Source: Candidatus Hinthialibacter antarcticus
Lineage (GTDB): Bacteria > Hinthialibacterota > Hinthialibacteria > Hinthialibacterales > Hinthialibacteraceae
NCBI GenBank assembly: GCA_030765645.1
Contig: JAVCCE010000061.1
Location: forward strand, 1 to 34,960
Direction: 5' to 3'
DNA length: 34,960 nt
Within the stretch, counting starts at the first letter, position 1; each line of letters starts with the position of its first letter. Under the pieces are notes generated by a model, which had not been told where the DNA came from, did not search any database, and was given only the letters and a program-made list of their open reading frames with translations. Below, one piece after another: positions 10,301-18,073 of the stretch. A program made the position numbers and the translations under genes.

Positions 10301-10415
10301 TCAATTGGCGAATTTGCCGGGACAGCAAGATGTTGAACTCTACATTGACGAGTTAGAAATATACACGCTACCCAGTCAGGGCGGCATCCCGGGCCAGTTG
10401 TTGGGCGGCGAATGA
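7380..10415 (+). CDS. Secreted tandem PPC-like domain protein with duplicated C-terminal module
   Basis: An exported protein of 1011 residues, function not established; most likely an adhesive or structural surface protein. The start is set at 7380, where GGGAGAGA lies nine bases upstream and a clean signal peptide begins (MLKKYIPLVVFTLL..AFSQ); an upstream ATG at 7269 would bury it. Five repeats of about 115 residues follow, each opening with a W/F-D-P-A-D-D motif, then GAT.L, then HGPHxL..D..DWF and an aromatic beta pattern typical of bacterial pre-peptidase C-terminal (PPC) domains. The last third holds two copies of another module, sharing GDxxxLxRATVRxxAPGAQ and ALDASLDGS. The neighbouring divergent protease also has a PPC domain. 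No catalytic residues and no sorting signal were recognised. Confidence 0.75.
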   Translation: MLKKYIPLVVFTLLSVNFAFSQVVADEWDSTDDFPIGATLLEIPSNSSGTHGLHTLSDNDTEDWFTFTLEAGALYEFSSDSEITITADLLASDADTVVANDLIDLGNEFGANAPNFRFTYTPESTSVFFLRIRNVIASEAGSYTLSYLGDDGTVPGDAWDPADDSAFGATDLGALSSEETTHGPHSLTPRDAEDWFRFQVIAGEAFLIESDSNADLVGELYRTSGAVRIAANDNGGENFNFSLRYNPTSNGELWLRVTLSELETRGDYTIRLVSGVEPPEGGDEWDPADDIPDGATNLGGPTDEDKTHGPHTLLESDIADYFIFTLPGGFEYEFYTSGDYNTVGELLLADGMTQVSLDETSGDGNNFRITFSTTDTAKYILHVREFANGFAVYQLHYRRTASIPEPPTDDFDPADDLASGATALDTPTMDEQSHTGHTLSIVDPLDWFKITLEAGATYEFWSSGPSDTLATIYDAQQQPLQELDAGGAQSNFRGQFTPDASGDYFLRLRLFDTGATGEYSLHYRKYVSPAAEGDAWDPVDDATNGATQLAEANRNGLSHGPHRLTPGDSDWFQVVLTQGVYYEFFSTGNSDTAAQLYLADGVTWVASDEDNGASTNFNLQYTAATTNIYYLRVYEETSADGVYDLNYFSDLDSTAPSGALPVVIHRLNSASEFSAVAGGFNQAPAGEVSVGTIASSGFVYSDASGAIIRTDPSEVMLLQFPTIEVGDGLLLLRATVRSTAPGAQIWLAALDASLDGSAASTMIADSGAVQSDYQRMLLLYNPPSGAAAPIIQIANISGSEQVGVLLDTVEAYVIPSDEVWSAELFFPQTNAPAQASLLPQLTQQFSLAGEAVFSEVPGGFSVDPAYPGGELTTGALPVDDDRMSDGQGVTIKVSPGEVHLITFPAVEVGDAVALIRATVRTSAPGAQVALAAIDASLDGSISADIPANSANIQDSDHVMTILYDPTSSALVPIIQLANLPGQQDVELYIDELEIYTLPSQGGIPGQLLGGE

Positions 10416-10486
10416 TGATTTGCGTTGTAGTAACAAAATATGTTTGGTTGAAATTTTAATGGATTGAATTGAAGGGGATGGCGAAC

Positions 10487-10505
10487 CCTGCCTGCCGCAG
10501 GCTGG
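10487..10505. repeat. Copy of the CCTGCCTGCCGCAGGCTGG module
   Basis: These 19 bases are identical to 179-197. The core can form a small hairpin (GCCTG, CCG, CAGGC). It sits in the roughly 300-base gap between the PPC-repeat gene and the ccsA terminator, in surroundings different from the first copy. Confidence 0.6.
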
Positions 10506-10587
10506 CTCCTGGTGAGCCGCAAGAGGACGAAATTGTTTCGATACTTCGTGGCTCGTCGGGAGACTCGCCCTCCCCACGAATTAGCCC

Positions 10588-10626
10588 GCTTGTATTCCTT
10601 TTCCTAATGGATGAAGGAATACAAGC
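10588..10626. repeat. Perfect 13-bp inverted repeat between convergent genes
   Basis: GCTTGTATTCCTT (10588-10600) and its exact reverse complement AAGGAATACAAGC (10614-10626) flank a 13-base loop. The position, downstream of the rightward PPC-repeat gene, fits a 3' end stabiliser. There is no T tract on the plus strand, so a classical terminator is not supported. The rest of 10416-10714 shows no gene. Confidence 0.55.
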
Positions 10627-10654
10627 ACCCCTCTATTAAGCAAGGACGATAGTC

Positions 10655-10689
10655 AAAAAAAAGCGCCTCCCAATTTCGGAAGGCGCTTT
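10655..10689 (-). terminator. Intrinsic terminator of the resB-ccsA operon
   Basis: On the minus strand AAAGCGCCTTCC and GGGAGGCGCTTT pair around a short loop, and the 3' arm continues into eight T residues. It lies about 25 bases after the ccsA stop codon. Confidence 0.85.
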
Positions 10690-10714
10690 CGTTTTGTGTC
10701 TTTTTCTAGTGAAC

Positions 10715-12403
10715 TTATGCAGCGGATATGCCGTCATCTACATTTTCTTCAATCGGCATTGTTGAACGCATCATCAAATACTTGATCGATACAACGCCCA
10801 TGAAAATAAACTCCGCAACTAAATACGCAATCACATATTCGCCGCCGCCCGCGCCAAAGCCATAACTATGCAGGCCGGTCCCAAGAACGAAGTTGACGCC
10901 ATACCACGTCATTAAGATCAAGAAGAAACCGAGTATGGAGCCGATAGCGGTTCCGAAATCATGAATCCAACCGGTGTAGCGAGCGTGGAGAATCGCAAGA
11001 TACCCCAGCAGTGAAATCAGCGCCCAGGTTTCTTTTGGGTCCCAGCCCCAGAAACGGCCCCATGATTCCGCCGCCCACACGCCGCCCAGAATGGTTCCAA
11101 TGGCTAGAAGCACCACGCCGACTTGCAAGACGCGATATAAAAACAAACTGAGCTCGCGTAAGAGCATCTTATTGTTAGGGCAATAGAAGTAGACAAACAA
11201 ACTAACGTGTGCGAGGCCCATCGCCAACGCGAAGGCGCTGTAACTAATGGTGATGGTCAACACGTGAATGATGAGCCAATAGTTGCTGCGCAACACCGGA
11301 ACCAGCGGTTCGATATTCGGATCAAATGGCAGAATATCAGCCAGAATCAAAAAGCCCACGCCGCAGAATGTACCCACCGCCGCATACCAGCGGCGCCGAT
11401 AGATGAGTTCAAAAATCAGGGCGAACAACAACACGCCCCAACCGACGAACACCACCGTCTCATACATATTTGAAACCGGCGGGCGCCCTGCGATCAGTGC
11501 GCGTAGCAACAGCCCCCAGCCGTGAAAGGCAAAGCCTCCAAAGGCAAACGCCATCGACGTCCAATACAACCAACGCGCTTTGACAAAGAAGAAGGACAAC
11601 AAAAATCCAAAAAAGGCCAGCATGTATATAATCCACGCATTCAAGAACGGGCGTGATTCGTTGTAATAAATCTCGCGTTCCATCAACGCAGCGGTCGGAT
11701 AAATCAGTGGGTCGGTATTGAGTTGAGCCAGCAATGTATGTAATGAGATGCTGCTTTGTTCAAATTCACTTGCATTGCCATGATGAAAGGCCGTGATGAC
11801 ATCGCTAAAGGTGTCTTTAATTTTTGCTTGCGTCTCAGCGGGATACCCAGTCGGCTGGACAATCGAAAGCCACTTCGCCACTTCCGGGGACCCAGGCGGC
11901 GGCGGGACCATTGTCAGCGCTTCGCCGCTCACCAATATTTGATACGTAATCAATTGGTGCATCAGACGACCAGTTTCGTTCTCGAGTTTGTTCAGTTTCG
12001 TCCCGGCCATCTGTTTGTTGCGGACATCCTCGGCCACTGCTTGGAAACTGGCGTTGTTAATCAGTCCATTGACCGAGAAGCGTTCCTGGTTCAGATCGAC
12101 GCCCAATGCTTTTTTGAGTGGAATATAACCCAGTTTCACGATCTCAGCGTCAGACCAATCGTGAGACGAGAGAAACAAAAGCAACGTATTCACTGGCTCG
12201 CGACTTTGGAACTTCCAGCGTCCGGTAATGTCTTTGACCGATTCGCCGGAGAAGGTTTGCAGCGGTTTCACGCGTCCATCTTCCTGAACGGGAATGCTAT
12301 TCAGCGGCTCAAAATTAAATTCGACTTGAGAAAAACTGATTGGCGCGGTGCAGATTAAGACAAATGCCGCAATCCAGAATTGTATTGATCGCATGAGATT
12401 CAC
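10715..12403 (-). CDS. ccsA: Cytochrome c biogenesis protein CcsA/ResC family
   Basis: A 562-residue membrane protein that, with ResB, should deliver heme to apocytochromes c outside the cytoplasmic membrane (System II). The tryptophan-rich heme motif is plain: GGVWAAESWGRFWGWDPKETW with the Asp near residue 455, flanked by transmembrane helices and by candidate axial histidines in the NYWLIIHV and GTGLHSYGF segments. The first 26 residues are a signal-peptide-like helix, followed by about 230 exported residues before the helices start; many CcsA proteins lack such an extension. The start is GTG at 12403, with AGGGGAG five bases upstream inside the end of resB. Only two bases separate it from resB, so the genes are one operon, ended by the terminator at 10655-10689. 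Confidence 0.9.
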   Translation of the reverse strand: MNLMRSIQFWIAAFVLICTAPISFSQVEFNFEPLNSIPVQEDGRVKPLQTFSGESVKDITGRWKFQSREPVNTLLLFLSSHDWSDAEIVKLGYIPLKKALGVDLNQERFSVNGLINNASFQAVAEDVRNKQMAGTKLNKLENETGRLMHQLITYQILVSGEALTMVPPPPGSPEVAKWLSIVQPTGYPAETQAKIKDTFSDVITAFHHGNASEFEQSSISLHTLLAQLNTDPLIYPTAALMEREIYYNESRPFLNAWIIYMLAFFGFLLSFFFVKARWLYWTSMAFAFGGFAFHGWGLLLRALIAGRPPVSNMYETVVFVGWGVLLFALIFELIYRRRWYAAVGTFCGVGFLILADILPFDPNIEPLVPVLRSNYWLIIHVLTITISYSAFALAMGLAHVSLFVYFYCPNNKMLLRELSLFLYRVLQVGVVLLAIGTILGGVWAAESWGRFWGWDPKETWALISLLGYLAILHARYTGWIHDFGTAIGSILGFFLILMTWYGVNFVLGTGLHSYGFGAGGGEYVIAYLVAEFIFMGVVSIKYLMMRSTMPIEENVDDGISAA

Positions 12404-12405
12404 GT

Positions 12406-14235
12406 TTACTCCCCTTGTTGTTTTGCCCCTGAAACGAAGGGCGATGTTCTACGGTATCCAAAATTCTTCGAACCGAAAATCAAAATCATTCCGAGGCACA
12501 TGATGATCGAGCCTGCGTAAATGGTTGAAGTTCCCGGCGCCCGGGCAACCGTGAAGATTGAAACATCCGGCTGGCCATTTTTGCCTTCAATGTAACTTGA
12601 TTGATAGACTTTAAAATTGTTGTAAACCAATGGGTTGTTCATAAAGACGAGATGTTGTTCTTCAATGGCGTTCGACTCGTCAATCAACATCACGTCGCTT
12701 TCAAAGCGCATGGGACGATTGGTGCCGGGGTAGCGCGGCGCCCGAAAATCTAACAACTTGACTGAAAAGCCCAGCGGAACGATTTGGCTGCCGAAATAGA
12801 CTTCCACCGGAGCGCCGGCAACCATCAACACTTTCGGGTTTCCGTAGCTGGCGTACCCTTCCGCTTCGCGGCCATTGTGAGCGACCCGCACTTTCAGCAA
12901 CGGATTATTGCGTTGACCGGGCGCATCTTCTCCCGCTTCAACAACAACAAAATCACGCTTCGCCTTGGGGTAAAATTGGTCAACCTTCAACATCAGGTTG
13001 TTCCATGACGTGTTGATTTCTTCGCCGATTACAATTTCGCCTTTGACCAGCGCCCCGCCGGTATTCATGGTGCGGTAGTGCAATTTCTCTTCCGGCCCCA
13101 CGATAATGTCCATACGGTTTTGCGAGCCTGCGTCTTGGTCCATCGGATATTCATACGCCGCGCTTAATCCCCCGCCCGACTCGCCGTGCATCGAACCAAA
13201 CTCAGGGAACAACGCAAACGCCATGTGAGTTTCTTCTACGTTGCCATGAATGATTTTAAAGCGGGCGACGGGGTTCAAGGCGCCCTCTGGGTCTTCGACC
13301 AATTGATTATCTTGAATTTTGCCGCGCTCAATCAGGGAGATGAATTCAGCCCGATAGGTTTCGCCATGATGCTCAAACTCAACAGGCCCGCTCATTAAGT
13401 CGGACATATCAATCGTCGCGGCGACATGCGCCGTTCCGTGCGATAAAATCAACTTGCCTTTTGAATCGCCGGGGGCAACTTGGCTGGGCGCACTCAAGGC
13501 TTTATCTAATTCTTCTTGTGAATTGGCCTTTTTAAAATTGACCTTGGCCATTCCAAAATTGATCTGGCTGCGTTGCGTATCCAGAGCGAACATCCATTGC
13601 CGGCTCATGGATTCCGTCAACTCAGGACGCCGTAACGAAACCTGGATGGCGGGATTGGCAACTTGACCATCTTCTTTCACCACTTCTTGCGAACGAGGGT
13701 TATCAAAATACTGGTCGATATAACAAACCAGTCCACTTTCACCCATTTTATATTGGATGGATTTTCCTGATGGAACCCCATTTTTCATATAAGAATTTGG
13801 GTTATAGGTCTCTTTCACGCCCAACTGGGGAGCGGAAATTGACAAAATGGAGTCATTCATCCGCAATGATTTGCCAATTTCGCCTTCGGTGAGCATCAGT
13901 TGGCCTTCCATGCCAAACTTGCGCGTCACCAAAGCGCCGAGCAAAATCACAAGGATACCAACGTGCGTAATCACGAAGCCCGTCTTCCGTTTTCGCCAGG
14001 GAAAACGGATCATGGCTGAACATAACACATTGACGCCCAGCAGAAAGAGCAGAAAATCAAACCACACCGTCGAGTAAATTGCCATTTGAGCCGCCGGCGT
14101 ACCATGCATAGATTCATACACGGTGGCATAGCTCAGCAAGACAACAAACACAAGTAGAAGAATAACGGCCAGTTTGAGCGAAGCAAAAAACGAGTAAAGT
14201 TCTTTACCCAAGAAGACAATAATGTCTGGTTTCAT
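12406..14235 (-). CDS. resB: Cytochrome c biogenesis protein ResB/Ccs1 family
   Basis: A 609-residue partner of CcsA in System II cytochrome c maturation. Three N-terminal transmembrane segments are visible (about residues 14-36, 52-75 and 86-107, the last reading GFVITHVGILVILLGALV). A large extracytoplasmic domain follows, and then a final helix near residues 575-592 (IYAGSIIMCLGMILIFG). This is the ResB arrangement, and the immediate ccsA neighbour confirms it. It is the first gene of a leftward two-gene operon, divergent from the glycosyltransferase gene across 134 bases. No strong Shine-Dalgarno sequence precedes the ATG. No c-type cytochrome or thiol reductase gene is nearby. Confidence 0.85.
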   Translation of the reverse strand: MKPDIIVFLGKELYSFFASLKLAVILLLVFVVLLSYATVYESMHGTPAAQMAIYSTVWFDFLLFLLGVNVLCSAMIRFPWRKRKTGFVITHVGILVILLGALVTRKFGMEGQLMLTEGEIGKSLRMNDSILSISAPQLGVKETYNPNSYMKNGVPSGKSIQYKMGESGLVCYIDQYFDNPRSQEVVKEDGQVANPAIQVSLRRPELTESMSRQWMFALDTQRSQINFGMAKVNFKKANSQEELDKALSAPSQVAPGDSKGKLILSHGTAHVAATIDMSDLMSGPVEFEHHGETYRAEFISLIERGKIQDNQLVEDPEGALNPVARFKIIHGNVEETHMAFALFPEFGSMHGESGGGLSAAYEYPMDQDAGSQNRMDIIVGPEEKLHYRTMNTGGALVKGEIVIGEEINTSWNNLMLKVDQFYPKAKRDFVVVEAGEDAPGQRNNPLLKVRVAHNGREAEGYASYGNPKVLMVAGAPVEVYFGSQIVPLGFSVKLLDFRAPRYPGTNRPMRFESDVMLIDESNAIEEQHLVFMNNPLVYNNFKVYQSSYIEGKNGQPDVSIFTVARAPGTSTIYAGSIIMCLGMILIFGSKNFGYRRTSPFVSGAKQQGE

Positions 14236-14369
14236 CGATGCACTTTCTTAGGGGATAGATTGTTGAGTATTTACTAACTAGATACGTCTTATCAGGAATT
14301 ATAGCAAGTCGATGACAGAACCCAAGTAAAAGCATCGATTAATAGCTAAAGAAGAAACGAATAACAAAA

Positions 14370-15503
14370 ATGCCTACGATATGGTCATACGCTGACCCGG
14401 CAAACAGAGGCTTTGGTTTATTCAAACGCTTGGTTTTAAGCGCTTTAGAAGCGCATGGCTGGACAACCCGCCTAGCGCTTCAACCTTTATTGGATCCTGC
14501 CTCTAAGGCAAAGCTCCGTGACGATTTACTCAATAATCAACCGGATTGGATACTCCTTATCAACCAATCTGCTGGTCAACTCTATGACTATTTAGAAATC
14601 GAAAACAGCCGTAGACCGCTGCCGTCTAAAAAACTGATCTGGTATCTTGACGATCCAGAGTTTTTCATCGACCGCCCGTTTGAACCCTACGAATACGTAT
14701 TCTCATTTGATGAGACCTACCTGGATGGAGTCAAAAAACACAACCCGGCGCTATACGGGTTCTGGCCCCTCGCGGCTGATATGGACGCGCCAGGCCAATA
14801 CGACGCCCGTTTCGCCTGCGATGTTTGTTTCGTCGGCGGCGCCATCGACCAGAGCGCGCGACGCGAACAACTGTCGCCCGTCATGCAGAATTACGTAAAT
14901 GAACTGGTTGAACTAAAACTACAACACCGTGAGAAAACCTTCACCGACCTCTCAATCGAACACCCCATCGAACCGGGTAAGTGCATTCAGATTCAGCCGC
15001 AAGTCGCCAATTATCTTTATTGGGAAGCCAACAACCGCTACCGCATCCGTACGTTAGAAACGCTGATTGACCTCGACCTGAGAATCTACGGCAACGAAGA
15101 CTGGCCGATTTTGCTGAAGGATTCACCGCTACTCGAAAAATTTCACGGCCCCATCGACCCGGTGAACGAACTGCCTCACGCATTCGCCAGCGCAAAGATC
15201 AATTTAAACATTCACAGCGTCCAATGTCGGGGCAGTTTAAACCAGCGCGATTTTAACGCGCCCGTCGCAGGAGGCTTCTTGCTCAGCGATTGGGCCCCGG
15301 CGGCGGCGCGATATTTCGCTCCAGGCTGCGAGGCCGCCTATTGGAGCGACCGCGACGACCTGCATGCCCAGGTCAACTATTATTTAGACCATACTGATGA
15401 ACGCCGTCAGATTGTGCAACAAGGCGCACACTGCGTTCAAAATAAACACACCTATCACCATCGCGTCGCGAACTTACTCGAAATGCTGTCAGGAAAAATA
15501 TAG
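14370..15503 (+). CDS. CgeB-like glycosyltransferase
   Basis: A 377-residue cytoplasmic protein resembling the CgeB/DUF3880 family of GT-B-type glycosyltransferases. The N-terminal half has the style of that family (a Rossmann-like start, then DWILLINQS, KLIWYLDDPEFF, FSFDETYLDGVKK and a GFWPLAAD stretch). The C-terminal half has DLRIYGNEDW, a segment reading INLNIHSVQ, the RDFNAPVAGGFLLSDW motif and a final YYLDHTDERRQIVQQGAHCV helix region, typical of the family's nucleotide-sugar half. No signal peptide or membrane segment is seen. Donor and acceptor cannot be read from sequence. It stands alone rather than in a polysaccharide cluster and converges on the next gene with 24 bases between stops. 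Confidence 0.75.
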   Translation: MPTIWSYADPANRGFGLFKRLVLSALEAHGWTTRLALQPLLDPASKAKLRDDLLNNQPDWILLINQSAGQLYDYLEIENSRRPLPSKKLIWYLDDPEFFIDRPFEPYEYVFSFDETYLDGVKKHNPALYGFWPLAADMDAPGQYDARFACDVCFVGGAIDQSARREQLSPVMQNYVNELVELKLQHREKTFTDLSIEHPIEPGKCIQIQPQVANYLYWEANNRYRIRTLETLIDLDLRIYGNEDWPILLKDSPLLEKFHGPIDPVNELPHAFASAKINLNIHSVQCRGSLNQRDFNAPVAGGFLLSDWAPAAARYFAPGCEAAYWSDRDDLHAQVNYYLDHTDERRQIVQQGAHCVQNKHTYHHRVANLLEMLSGKI

Positions 15504-15527
15504 GGGGGATTCATCCGGCCCGGAGCG

Positions 15528-16211
15528 TTACGCCCCGATTGATGCAATGATGTAGGGTGCATTTTCGGGCGGTTTTTCTTTATATTGTTGAAGGAGCGCC
15601 GCGCTGGTCTCATCCATTTCTGCAATGGAAACTTCAACGCTCAACAGAGGCAAGCCCGATTTTTTTGAAGACGCAGAGTCTCCCTCGGCGATGATATGTT
15701 CACCGAAATGGCCCAGAGTCTCCGCGTCTAAGCCGTCAACAATCTGTGGCCAGACGCCAAGCAATGACGGGGTAAAATGAACCGACGCCAATCGCTCCAT
15801 ATCAGCCATATAATGCAAAATTGAGCGCAACGCCTGCTGCGCTTCCTGCGAGTGGAATTCACAATCCTGCGTAAAATCCAACCGAATCAGCGGCGCGTTA
15901 ATGTAGGACGCAAGGTCGGTCCAACCGCCCGCCGCTGATATCTCAGCGCCAGCCTGGTCGGCGTCATGGCTAAGATAGAGCGGAAGATGAATGGCATAGG
16001 GTTGAATGCCCGCAGCGCCTCCCTTTTGCGCCCACTGATCGACAGCGTCGATGGACGGGTGGTCGCTTAGATTGCCCGGCGCCCCTGACCGTTTTGCGTT
16101 CCATTCAATCAGAACAGGCCCATCGCCTTGTCTATCATGCGTTGCAAACCAGTCGATACCACCGCCGTCGCTCCAACTCAAACTCGACAGGACGAGATTG
16201 CTAGACATCAT
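15528..16211 (-). CDS. Hypothetical protein, possibly a diverged TIM-barrel sugar-isomerase-like fold
   Basis: About 227 residues, no signal peptide, no membrane helix, and not recognised. The ATG at 16211 is preferred over a TTG just before it because GTGGAG lies five bases upstream; a second ATG follows directly. Alternating strand and helix segments, with AGGWTDLASYINAPLIRLDF and later a helix followed by ASVHFTPS, give a faint impression of xylose-isomerase-like barrels. No metal-binding set of residues can be pointed out. It is convergent with the glycosyltransferase gene and reads in the same direction as the STAS genes, about 80 bases beyond the end of the small STAS gene. Confidence 0.5.
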   Translation of the reverse strand: MMSSNLVLSSLSWSDGGGIDWFATHDRQGDGPVLIEWNAKRSGAPGNLSDHPSIDAVDQWAQKGGAAGIQPYAIHLPLYLSHDADQAGAEISAAGGWTDLASYINAPLIRLDFTQDCEFHSQEAQQALRSILHYMADMERLASVHFTPSLLGVWPQIVDGLDAETLGHFGEHIIAEGDSASSKKSGLPLLSVEVSIAEMDETSAALLQQYKEKPPENAPYIIASIGA

Positions 16212-16294
16212 CAAAACTCCACAGAGAGGGGCATTTTTTCATCAATCATCGCGTATTACGTTACAGCAGAGAACTTTTTGAAGATAGCCAATGA

Positions 16295-16606
16295 TTAACC
16301 AGAGCGCTTAAATTCAAACAAATGGCTGATCTTGATAATTTTTAACACAAACCGAAATGTTTCCGGCAAATCTCTTAAAATCACGCCGCCTTTGTTGGCG
16401 CGAATACTATTTCCAAACCGAATAAGAGGTTGGGTAATAGACAATGGAACCACATCCACCATTTTGAAATCCATGACGACGTACTTTTCGCCGCGCTTAA
16501 GCAGTTCGCGCAATTTGTCCTCAAATAGATTCACATCGTCCGATTCAATATCACCAGACAATGAAAGAAGACAGATGTTTTTTTGTTTTGCCTCAGCAAT
16601 CTGCAT
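16295..16606 (-). CDS. Small STAS-domain protein with altered phosphosite
   Basis: A 103-residue single-domain protein of the anti-sigma-factor-antagonist (STAS) type, expected to bind partner proteins in the cytoplasm. The fold signature is clear: an ICLLSLSGDIESDDVNLFED start, the KYVVMDFKMVDVV strand and a C-terminal helix. Where the family normally has Asp-Ser-Ser-Gly, this protein has Pro-Leu-Ser-Ile, so the usual phosphorylated serine is replaced by leucine. It may therefore not be switched by a RsbW-type kinase. The ATG overlaps the stop of the upstream gene (TAATG), which points to coupled translation and a shared job with the PilZ-STAS protein. Confidence 0.8.
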   Translation of the reverse strand: MQIAEAKQKNICLLSLSGDIESDDVNLFEDKLRELLKRGEKYVVMDFKMVDVVPLSITQPLIRFGNSIRANKGGVILRDLPETFRFVLKIIKISHLFEFKRSG

Positions 16607-17820
16607 TAGCCTTCGTCTCCAACCAACTGTTTTAATTCTTTCGTTAAGCGGTCGATTACGGCTTGAAACTCCCGGTCAGAGACCGGCTTGGTGAGATATT
16701 CTTTAACAGGCAATTTGAGCGCGGCGCGAACTAGCGGCTCTACTTTTTCCGGGCCGATCACAATCAGCCAGGGCGCACTCTCTAATTCGGGAAGTTCCTT
16801 TTCCGCAAATTTAGCCAAATCGTCGCAATGGTCTAATTCAAAGTCGAGGATAAATAGGCTCCAGGGTTTTTGCGGTAAATAAATGTTTGCGTCTTCGATA
16901 CGGGTTAGCGTCTCTGTTTTAAATCCGTGGTCTTGCAGCGGCAGCAACAAACGGTGAATCGCCGATAAATTTCGAGCAGCGACCAAAGCGGGGCCATGCG
17001 CGGATTTTGGCTCCAAATCTTGAATCGGTTTGACCGTCTCGGTTTTTTGCCCAAACGCAACCCCAAATGAATCTTCATCGACCACTTGGCTATCGCCATG
17101 ACTGCCGTCACTTTCAGGCGGTTCCATCGAAAGGTCGAGTTCTTCCGTTGCGTCAAATTGACGGGAAGTATTTAACAACAGAGGGGACACGCTTTCCTGA
17201 GCGGAAAACGTATTTTCGCCAACAAGGCAGGTCACATCAACGCCGTCGTTTTCGCATTCTTGCAAAGAAGCCCGCAGAATCGTCAGCACGGTTGTCGCCA
17301 TGCTTGTGACTTCGTGCAACGACACAATCAGTTCTTTCATCTTTTTAGAATGGGTTTTTAATACCGATTGGATTAACGCGCCGCTTTCAATATCAAGCCG
17401 CCCCATGACGCGCACCAAACCATAGTCATCCATAAACAAAGTCGTTAATGCAGCTTGTCCGCGAAACCATCGGCGAAATTCCGGGCGGGGGGTGTCGTCT
17501 TGCACGAACTGAATTCCAACACAATCGACTGACTCACGGCGAACAACTCTGCCGATCCGCATCAATGGATGTTCGCGTATTTGTTGAATATTGGTGATGT
17601 GCTTCGGGGTCTCTTCTTCCAGCAGCGGGACAATGTAGACCGTATCTTTCAGGCTAGGCAAACTATCGGTGCGCAGCAACATGCCCGATGCGCTTTCATT
17701 CAGAATCGACCCTTTATTAATAATTCGGATGCTAGATCGACACCAAACGCATGACTCATTGACAGCGCGTCTTTCTTCACGCTTTGGAGAAGATGACGCT
17801 GATTCAGACCGTTTCAGCAT
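16606..17820 (-). CDS. PilZ-STAS-pseudo-receiver signalling protein
   Basis: A 404-residue cytoplasmic protein with three signalling modules. Residues about 10-115 form a PilZ domain with both cyclic-di-GMP motifs: RxxxR at 14-18 (RPattern R-E-E-R-R) and NxSxxG at 41-46 (NESASG). Residues about 130-200 look like a STAS domain (YGLVRVMGRLDIES..ELIVSLHEVTSMATT), again without the Asp-Ser phosphosite. Residues about 276-400 resemble a response-regulator receiver: Asp326 in LFILDFEL and Lys378 in EYLTKPV are present, but the acidic pair is Ala-Ala (ALVAARN) and the usual Thr/Ser is Gly. Phosphorylation is therefore doubtful. The start is ATG 17820, with AAGGA seven bases upstream; a TTG six bases earlier is too close to it. 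No output domain is present. It is coupled to the small STAS gene. Confidence 0.75.
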   Translation of the reverse strand: MLKRSESASSSPKREERRAVNESCVWCRSSIRIINKGSILNESASGMLLRTDSLPSLKDTVYIVPLLEEETPKHITNIQQIREHPLMRIGRVVRRESVDCVGIQFVQDDTPRPEFRRWFRGQAALTTLFMDDYGLVRVMGRLDIESGALIQSVLKTHSKKMKELIVSLHEVTSMATTVLTILRASLQECENDGVDVTCLVGENTFSAQESVSPLLLNTSRQFDATEELDLSMEPPESDGSHGDSQVVDEDSFGVAFGQKTETVKPIQDLEPKSAHGPALVAARNLSAIHRLLLPLQDHGFKTETLTRIEDANIYLPQKPWSLFILDFELDHCDDLAKFAEKELPELESAPWLIVIGPEKVEPLVRAALKLPVKEYLTKPVSDREFQAVIDRLTKELKQLVGDEG

Positions 17821-18073
17821 ATTCAAATCCTTAAATATGAATCAGCATGCGCCATTATCTCAAAAAAGGCAAGGCAGGAAGCAGTTGAATGAACACTTAT
17901 TGCGACCTGACAATTTAATTGTATTTCTATTTTCAACAATACCCAACACCGGCAGCCCTTACTTCAACAATCCCTCGATTTTTTGACTGTGCTCTCGCCA
18001 TGACTATTTGAAAAGAAAGCCGTTATCATAATAGGCTTTATCACTGGAAGTACGCTAAGGGACCAATGATTCA

